This document shows positions 57,041 through 64,000 of a stretch of 64,000 nucleotides of DNA, piece after piece. Below the pieces are notes generated by a model, which was not told the DNA's origin, ran no database searches, and saw only the letters and a list, made by a program, of their open reading frames with translations. The stretch comes from Azospirillum rugosum (GTDB lineage: Bacteria > Pseudomonadota > Alphaproteobacteria > Azospirillales > Azospirillaceae): NCBI RefSeq assembly GCF_017876155.1, contig NZ_JAGINP010000004.1:1-64000 (forward strand), written 5' to 3'. Made by a program: the position numbers and the translations under genes. The first letter of the stretch is position 1; each line of letters starts with the position of its first letter.

Positions 57041-57222
57041 GATGTTTCTCGCGGCTGTTGACGTTCACAGGGATCAACATGGCCGGGAGCCCGGCGTTGC
57101 GCCGTTACGGCGGTGCCCGCCCGCGGGAACCGGAAGGCTGCTCCGCGCCCGCCGCGGGTTGCCCGCGCCGCCGCGATCCTTCACCTTTCTGGCAGCCGAA
57201 GCGCCAACCAGTAAGGACCGCC

Positions 57223-57927
57223 ATGATCGACCTTTATTACTGGCCGACCCCCAACGGGCATAAGATCACGATGTTCCTGGAGGAAGCGGGCCTCGACTAC
57301 ACCATCCATCCCGTCGACATCTCCGCCGGCGACCAGTTCAAGCCGGACTTCCTGGCCATGTCGCCGAACAACCGGATGCCCGCCATCCTCGACCGCGCCC
57401 CGGCCGACGGCGGGGAGCCAATCTCCGTCTTCGAATCGGGCGCCATCCTGACCTACCTGGCCGAAAAGACCGGCAAGTTCCTGCCCACCGACGTCCGCCA
57501 GCGCAAGACGGTGCTGGAATGGCTGTTCTGGCAGGTCGGCGGGCTCGGGCCCATGGCGGGCCAGAACCACCACTTCGTCCAGTACGCGCCGGAGCGGATC
57601 CCCTACGCCATGGACCGCTACGTGAAGGAAACCAACCGCCTCTACGGCGTCCTGAACAAGCGCCTGGCCGGCCGCGCCTTCATCGCCGGCGACGCGCTGT
57701 CGATCGCCGACATGGCCTGCTATCCCTGGATCGTCCCGCACGAGCGCCAGCAGCAGGACCTGAACGACTTCCCCGAGCTGAAGCGCTGGTTCGAGGCCAT
57801 CAAGGCCCGCCCGGCCACCGTCCGCGCCTATGAGAAGGGTGCGGCCCTGTCCGCCTCGCGGCCCACGGTGACCGAACAGGGCAAGTCGATCCTGTTCGGC
57901 CAAACCGCCGCCAACGTGAAGGGCTGA
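57223..57927 (+). CDS. Glutathione S-transferase, YfcG/YghU-like
   Basis: A 234-residue protein with N-terminal thioredoxin-fold domain (MIDLYYWPTPNGHKITMFLE, MSPNNRMPAILD, ESGAILTYLAEKTG) and C-terminal helical domain (about 90-215; AGDALSIADMACYPWI). The TPNG motif with Asn and the NRMPAI cis-Pro loop resemble the Nu-class enzymes YfcG/YghU, which reduce disulfides using glutathione. ATG 57223 has AAGGA upstream. It stands alone and is followed by a palindromic repeat. Confidence 0.92.
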   Translation: MIDLYYWPTPNGHKITMFLEEAGLDYTIHPVDISAGDQFKPDFLAMSPNNRMPAILDRAPADGGEPISVFESGAILTYLAEKTGKFLPTDVRQRKTVLEWLFWQVGGLGPMAGQNHHFVQYAPERIPYAMDRYVKETNRLYGVLNKRLAGRAFIAGDALSIADMACYPWIVPHERQQQDLNDFPELKRWFEAIKARPATVRAYEKGAALSASRPTVTEQGKSILFGQTAANVKG

Positions 57928-57937
57928 GGGTAATCCC

Positions 57938-58139
57938 CTCTCCCCTCTGGGGAGAGGGTTAGGGTGAGGGGGTCCCGCTCTTGCCGAACGTACCAAGGTG
58001 GCGGGGGGGGGGGGGGGGGGGCCCCCCCCCCCCCCCCCCCGGCGGGGGGGGGGGGGGGGGCCGCCCCCCCCCGCTCTTGCCGAACGTACCAAGGTGGCGG
58101 GGCCCCCTCACCCCGACCCTCTCCCCGGAGGGGAGAGGG
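57938..58139. repeat. Family B palindromic repeat interrupted by G/C homopolymers
   Basis: The outer arms CCCTCTCCCCTCTGGGGAGA and CTCTCCCCGGAGGGGAGAGG are intact. In the middle, GCTCTTGCCGAACGTACCAA occurs twice (from 57977 and from 58073), separated by about 66 bases of nearly pure G and C runs. The duplication with homopolymers is most simply an assembly error; the natural repeat probably has one copy of that centre. Confidence 0.8.
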
Positions 58140-58149
58140 GGTTTTTCTT

Positions 58150-59568
58150 CTACGCTCCCGCGCCGATGCCCAGCGACATCATCCGCTCGTAGAGCGACGC
58201 GCGGGAGATGCCGAGCAGCTTCGCCGCGCGCGCCTTCACCCCGCCCGTCTGCTCCAGCGCCGACGCGATGGCGGTGCGCTCCGCGGCGTGCAGGACCTCC
58301 GACAGGGGGCGCCCGTTGAAAGCCTCGGCCATCGCCGCCGGAGGGGCGGCCTGGGACGGTGCGGCGGGCAGGACGCGGCGCAGATGCTCCTCCGTCAGGA
58401 CCGGGGCGTCGGTCAGGGCGGTGACGCGCTCCAGCGTGTTGGTCAGCTCCCGCACGTTGCCCGGCCAGCCGTGCCCGCGCAGCACCGCCAGCGCCCCGTC
58501 CGTCAACTCCCGCGGCGCGCCACCCTGCTGGAGGGACAGCTGCTCCAGGATGCGGTCGGCGAGCCCCTCGATGTCCTCCGTCCGGTCGCGGAGCGGCGGC
58601 AGGGTGATCGGCACGACGTTCAGGCGGTAGTAGAGGTCGGCGCGGAACTGCTTGTCCCGCACCAGCGCCTCCAGGTCCCGGCTGGTCGCCGCGACGATGC
58701 GGACGTCCACCCGCACCACCTTGTTGGAGCCCAGCGGCTCGATCTCCCGCTCCTGGAGCACGCGCAGCAGCTTGGCCTGGAGCGGCAGCGGCATGTCGCC
58801 GATTTCGTCCAGGAACAGCGTGCCGCCGTTGGCGAGCTGGAACTTGCCCTCGCGCAGCCGCCGGTCGGCCCCGGTGTAGGCGCCGGGCGCCACGCCGAAG
58901 AACTCCGCCTCCAGAAGGTTTTCCGGGATGGCCGCGACGTTCACGCCGACGAAGGGCCGTCCGGCCCGCGGGCTGGCGGAGTGGATGGCCTGGGCCAGCA
59001 GCTCCTTGCCGGTCCCGGTCTCGCCCAGCAGCAGCACGGTGGAGTCCAGCTGCGCGGCGCGGCGGCCAAGCCGCTTGATCTCGCGCACCGCGTTGCTGAC
59101 GCCCAGGAACTGCGAGAAGGAGTATTTGGCGCGGCGTTCCTGCGCCAGCTCCTGCTGGGTGCGGGTCAGCTCCTCCTGCACCCGCTGGTACTTGGTGACG
59201 AGCGGGCGCAGCTGCTCCGCCCGCTCGAACAGCACGAAGCCGAGCGCGCCGATCACCGCGCCGCCCGCGTCCTTCAGCGGCAGGCGCGACACGACGAAGG
59301 AGCGGTCGCCGAACTCCATGATGTCGATCATCGAGGGCTGGCCGGTCTCCACCGCGCGGCGCAGCTGGCTGGCGGGGATGACCTCCTCCACCGGCTTGCC
59401 GGCGGGATCCTCGGTCAGGGCGAGCAGGGCCTTGTACTTGTCGTCCATCCAGGCGATGCGCGCGGTGCGGTCCACCGCCACCGTGCCGACGCACATGCCT
59501 TCCAGATGCCCGAACAGCGACGCGACGGCGCGCTGCTTCAGGGACTCGAAGTCCAGGTCATTGGTCAC
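58150..59568 (-). CDS. Sigma-54-dependent transcriptional activator (PAS-AAA-HTH)
   Basis: A 472-residue activator. A PAS-like sensor (about 20-125) precedes a short coiled linker, then the sigma-54 AAA+ domain (about 150-390) with Walker A GETGTGKE, the GAYTGA loop (Tyr variant of GAFTGA) and Walker B GGTLFLDEIGD. A Fis-type HTH ends the protein (TGGVKARAAKLLGISRASLY). GTG 59568 has GGGAGG six bases upstream. It is downstream of 3-hydroxybutyrate dehydrogenase on the same strand and may regulate ketone-body use. No receiver domain, so it probably senses a small molecule through PAS. Confidence 0.92.
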   Translation of the reverse strand: MTNDLDFESLKQRAVASLFGHLEGMCVGTVAVDRTARIAWMDDKYKALLALTEDPAGKPVEEVIPASQLRRAVETGQPSMIDIMEFGDRSFVVSRLPLKDAGGAVIGALGFVLFERAEQLRPLVTKYQRVQEELTRTQQELAQERRAKYSFSQFLGVSNAVREIKRLGRRAAQLDSTVLLLGETGTGKELLAQAIHSASPRAGRPFVGVNVAAIPENLLEAEFFGVAPGAYTGADRRLREGKFQLANGGTLFLDEIGDMPLPLQAKLLRVLQEREIEPLGSNKVVRVDVRIVAATSRDLEALVRDKQFRADLYYRLNVVPITLPPLRDRTEDIEGLADRILEQLSLQQGGAPRELTDGALAVLRGHGWPGNVRELTNTLERVTALTDAPVLTEEHLRRVLPAAPSQAAPPAAMAEAFNGRPLSEVLHAAERTAIASALEQTGGVKARAAKLLGISRASLYERMMSLGIGAGA

Positions 59569-59718
59569 ACGGACCCTCCCAAAGCAACCCAATCATTTTT
59601 TGGGCCGCCCTATGCTGCGACGCAGCAAGGCGCGGCGGTGTTTTCTACGAAATTCATCGTAGCGCACCGCCGTGCAATGGGGGAAGTCATCCAACCAGCC
59701 GGTCAGGCCAGTCAGGGC

Positions 59719-59806
59719 CGTAGGTTGGGTGGAGCGTCAGCGAAACCCAACACCCGCTTCAACGCCGACGATGTTGGGTTGCGGCTGCGCCTCCACCCAA
59801 CCTACG
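59719..59806. repeat. Palindromic repeat, family A
   Basis: CGTAGGTTGGGTGGAG opens and CTCCACCCAACCTACG closes, perfectly mirrored over 16 bp; inner arms are AACCCAACA and TGTTGGGTT. It lies 14 bases downstream of the 3-hydroxybutyrate dehydrogenase stop. Confidence 0.9.
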
Positions 59807-59820
59807 CGCCCTTCGTTACG

Positions 59821-60606
59821 TCACTGGGCGGTCCAGCCGCCGTCCATGGTGAGGTTGGCGCCGGTCATCTGCGCGGCGGCGTCGCTGCACAGGAAGACCG
59901 CCAGCTGCCCCAGCTGGTCCGGCGTGACGAACTCGCCCGACGGCTGCTTGGCGCCGAGAAGCTCGGCCTTGGCCTGCACCTCCGGGATGCCCTTGGAGGC
60001 GGCCAGCGCGTCGATCTGCTTCTGGACCAGCGGGGTCAGCACCCAGCCGGGGCAGATGGCGTTGCAGGTGACGCCCGTACCGGCCGTCTCCAGCGCCACC
60101 GTCTTGGTGATGCCGACGACGCCGTGCTTGGCGGCGACGTAGGCGACCTTGTTGACCGAGGCGACCTGCCCGTGCACCGAGGCGATGTTGATGATGCGGC
60201 CCCAGCCCTTCTGCTTCATGCCGGCCAGCGCGTGGTGGATGCCATGGAAGACCGCCGACAGGTTGATGGCGATCACCGCGTCCCAGCGCTCCGGCGCGAA
60301 CTCCTCCACCGGCGCCACATGCTGGATGCCGGCGTTGTTGACCAGCACGTCGACCGACCCGAACTCCTTCGTGGCGTAGCCGATCAGGTCGGCGATCTCC
60401 GCCGGCTTGGACATGTCGGCGTTGTGGAAGCCGACGCGCACGCCGAAGTCCTTGGCAAGGCTGGCGCGGAGATCCTCGATCGCGCGCGCGTCGCCGAAGC
60501 CGTTCAGCACCACGTCCGCCCCGGCACCGGCCAGGGCCCGCGCGATGCCCAGCCCGATGCCGCTGGTCGACCCGGTGACCACGGCCACCTTCTGCTTCAA
60601 AGTCAT
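59821..60606 (-). CDS. bdhA: D-3-hydroxybutyrate dehydrogenase
   Basis: A 261-residue SDR oxidising (R)-3-hydroxybutyrate to acetoacetate with NAD. TGSTSGIGLGIA is the cofactor loop, NNAGIQHVAPVEEF a BDH signature, catalytic Ser in IASVHG and Tyr-Lys in AYVAAKHG; CPGWVLTPLVQKQI completes the family pattern. ATG 60606 is used, since the alternative 60609 is too close to GGGGGG. Acetoacetyl-CoA synthetase lies upstream on the same strand, so the pair converts 3-hydroxybutyrate to acetoacetyl-CoA. Confidence 0.95.
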   Translation of the reverse strand: MTLKQKVAVVTGSTSGIGLGIARALAGAGADVVLNGFGDARAIEDLRASLAKDFGVRVGFHNADMSKPAEIADLIGYATKEFGSVDVLVNNAGIQHVAPVEEFAPERWDAVIAINLSAVFHGIHHALAGMKQKGWGRIINIASVHGQVASVNKVAYVAAKHGVVGITKTVALETAGTGVTCNAICPGWVLTPLVQKQIDALAASKGIPEVQAKAELLGAKQPSGEFVTPDQLGQLAVFLCSDAAAQMTGANLTMDGGWTAQ

Positions 60607-60670
60607 CATTTCCCCCCAATTCGCGCAATGTTCATTGTCGTTTGGCGATGTGCCGTGGATGGCAGGGGGT

Positions 60671-60749
60671 CACCACAGAGGCACGGAGACACAGAGAGCG
60701 TCACGACGACGTCCCGGAATTCTCTCCGTGCCTCTGTGTCTCTGTGGTG
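60671..60749. repeat. Inverted repeat with a permuted ACAGAG core
   Basis: The left arm (60671-60698, starting CACCACAGAGGCACGGAGAC) and the right arm (60722-60749, ending TGTGTCTCTGTGGTG) are inverted copies whose two inner blocks are swapped. The element separates bdhA from the acetoacetyl-CoA synthetase gene. Confidence 0.75.
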
Positions 60750-60772
60750 ATCGCCCCACCCGATGCGGTTGC

Positions 60773-62728
<1,956 letters not shown>

Positions 62729-62772
62729 GGGTGTCGTTCCTGTTCTTGGTTCTTCTTACGCTTCGACCGGCT

Positions 62773-63780
62773 CTACGACTTCCGGTGGCGGGCCATCAAC
62801 GCCTGCAACTCACCGACGATGCCGCGGCGGAAGACCAGCACGCAGACCACGAAGATGGCGCCGATCACCACAGGCACCGGCAGGTTCGTGCCGGCGAGGT
62901 AGCTTTCCAGCGTGACCACGATGCCGGCACCGACCACCGGGCCGAACAGCGTGCCCATGCCGCCGAGCAGCGTCATCAGCACCACCTCGCCCGACATCTG
63001 CCACGTCACGTCGGTCAGCGAGGCCAGCTGGAAGACCAGCGACTTGGTCCCGCCGGCCAGCCCGGCGAGGCTCGCCGACAGGACGAAGGCCAGCAGCTTG
63101 TAGCGCTCCGTCCGGTATCCCAGCGAGATGGCCCGCGGCTCGTTCTCGCGGATCGCCTTCAGCACCTGGCCGAAGGGGGAGTGCACGGTGCGCCAGATCA
63201 GCGCGAAGCCGACCAGGAACACCGCCAGCACGAAGTAGTACATGGCCAGCGGGTCGTTCAGGTCGAACACCCCGAACAGGTGCCCGCGCGGCACGCCCTG
63301 GATGCCGTCCTCGCCGCCGGTGAACTTCAGCTGGAGCGCCATGAAGAAGACCATCTGCGACAGCGCCAGCGTGATCATGGCGAAGTAGATGCCCTGCCGG
63401 CGGATCGCCAGCGCCCCGAAGGCGAGGCCGAGCAAGCCCGCGAAGACGGTGCCGAGCAGGATGCTGATCTCCGGGCTGAGGCCCCAGACCTTGGCGGCGT
63501 GCGCGGTGATGTAGGCCGCCCCGCCGAAGAAGGCCGCGTGGCCGAAGCTGAGCAGGCCGGCGAAGCCGATCAGCAGGTTGAAGGCGCAGGCGAACAGCGC
63601 GAAGCACAGCACCTTCATCACGAAAACGGGGTACAGCACGAAGGGGGCTGCGACCGCCGCCGCGAGGCCGAGCCCGACCAGGATCAGGCGGGTGGTGTTG
63701 TCCTGGCCCGGCTGGCGCACGGCGATGGTGGCCTGGGAAGGGTTCCCCTGTGAAAGATTGACCTGGGATTTGGCGGCCAT
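62773..63780 (-). CDS. livM: Branched-chain amino acid ABC transporter permease LivM
   Basis: A 335-residue integral membrane permease with about ten helices. AGLLSFGHAAFFGGAAYITA and GLAFGALAIRRQGIYFAMIT are LivM signatures, and the EAA-like loop is FGQVLKAIRENEPRAISLGY. It forms the inner-membrane channel with LivH (upstream, three-base gap) for leucine, isoleucine and valine or related amides. The first 30 residues are a hydrophilic N-terminal extension. ATPase genes (livG, livF) are not seen within the window. Confidence 0.93.
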   Translation of the reverse strand: MAAKSQVNLSQGNPSQATIAVRQPGQDNTTRLILVGLGLAAAVAAPFVLYPVFVMKVLCFALFACAFNLLIGFAGLLSFGHAAFFGGAAYITAHAAKVWGLSPEISILLGTVFAGLLGLAFGALAIRRQGIYFAMITLALSQMVFFMALQLKFTGGEDGIQGVPRGHLFGVFDLNDPLAMYYFVLAVFLVGFALIWRTVHSPFGQVLKAIRENEPRAISLGYRTERYKLLAFVLSASLAGLAGGTKSLVFQLASLTDVTWQMSGEVVLMTLLGGMGTLFGPVVGAGIVVTLESYLAGTNLPVPVVIGAIFVVCVLVFRRGIVGELQALMARHRKS

Positions 63781-63783
63781 GGC

Positions 63784-64000
63784 TCAGCGCTCCCGTCCGA
63801 AGAGGCCCGCGGGCTTGATGAGAAGGACGATCGCCATCACGACGAACACCACGATGTTGGAGGCCTCCGGATAAAAGACCTTGGTCAGGCCCTCCAGCAG
63901 GCCCAGGCCCAGCCCGGTGACGATGGCGCCCAGGATCGAGCCCATGCCGCCGATCACCACCACGGCAAACACCACGATGATCAGGTTGGTGCCCATCAGC
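63784..64000 (-). CDS. livH: Branched-chain amino acid ABC transporter permease LivH (partial)
   Basis: Only the C-terminal 71 residues are in the window; the gene continues beyond 64000. GGMGSILGAIVTGLGLGLLE and VMAIVLLIKPAGLFGRE match the end of LivH. It is immediately upstream of livM with a three-base gap, the standard livHM order. Confidence 0.9.
   Translation of the reverse strand, partial: LMGTNLIIVVFAVVVIGGMGSILGAIVTGLGLGLLEGLTKVFYPEASNIVVFVVMAIVLLIKPAGLFGRER

Noticed and set aside
57964..60750. A 928-codon plus-strand frame opposite the sigma-54 activator and bdhA
   Set aside because: It runs through the homopolymer artefact and palindromic repeats, with no domain content; the minus-strand genes are clear.

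Overview
The window is a GC-rich alphaproteobacterial chromosome segment that most resembles Azospirillum. That placement is an inference from gene content: polyhydroxybutyrate-type phasins and ketone-body enzymes, an alphaproteobacterial NadQ-type regulator, two RHH_4 ribbon-helix-helix proteins, 3'-CCA-encoding tRNA genes, a probable EcfG-type stress promoter and many GC-rich palindromic intergenic repeats. No rRNA operon, prophage, insertion sequence or CRISPR array is visible.

Layout. 0-7 kb: glutamine amidotransferase, exported 5'-nucleotidase, phasin, alanine dehydrogenase, a three-gene tRNA cluster (Leu-GAG, Ala-GGC, Leu-CAG) with a clear promoter, small proteins and a lipoprotein. 6.4-16.4 kb: a sugar-acid catabolic island with a LysR regulator diverging from a fumarylacetoacetase-family hydrolase, a short-chain dehydrogenase, an MFS permease and L-rhamnonate dehydratase, then a TAXI-type TRAP transporter and a DUF1611 P-loop protein. 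16.5-20.2 kb: a Nudix hydrolase and a membrane-stress module related to E. coli yjfJKL (PspA-like, DUF350, DUF2491). 20.8-24.5 kb: aconitase B, then an AT-rich TIR-domain gene that looks horizontally acquired. 24.5-33.3 kb: AraC regulator with a fosmidomycin-resistance-type efflux pump, a P-loop kinase with RraA, a NadQ-type regulator, a Pit phosphate transporter, tRNA-Gly and a Tat-exported alpha-galactosidase. 33.4-37.3 kb: a YcaO-TfuA thioamidation pair flanked by a divergent RHH protein, a perfect Crp-type operator and a Crp/Fnr regulator. 37.4-45.5 kb: MASE3 histidine kinase with response regulator, MarR, RimO, HNH nuclease, RTX-type protein, a hemerythrin-phasin fusion and small proteins. 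45.6-54.6 kb: a trehalose/glycogen operon whose first gene fuses maltokinase, TreZ and MalQ, followed by TreY and a cupin. 54.6-58 kb: small secreted or hydrophilic proteins, a response regulator and a glutathione transferase. 58.1-64 kb: a sigma-54 activator, 3-hydroxybutyrate dehydrogenase, acetoacetyl-CoA synthetase and LivM/LivH branched-chain amino-acid permeases, the last cut by the window edge.

Common themes are carbon-storage turnover (phasins, ketone-body use, trehalose synthesis from glycogen) and stress physiology. Two families of large palindromic repeats sit repeatedly just after stop codons. At two of these repeats (the left edge and about 58.0 kb) the sequence dissolves into long G and C homopolymers, which probably marks assembly or base-calling failure at hairpins.

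The most promising lead for an undescribed system is the YcaO-TfuA locus. It has no recognisable RiPP precursor, and a perfect TGTGA-N6-TCACA site lies in its promoter region. The TIR islet, the maltokinase-TreZ-MalQ triple fusion and the hemerythrin-phasin fusion that lacks two expected histidines are the next most interesting.
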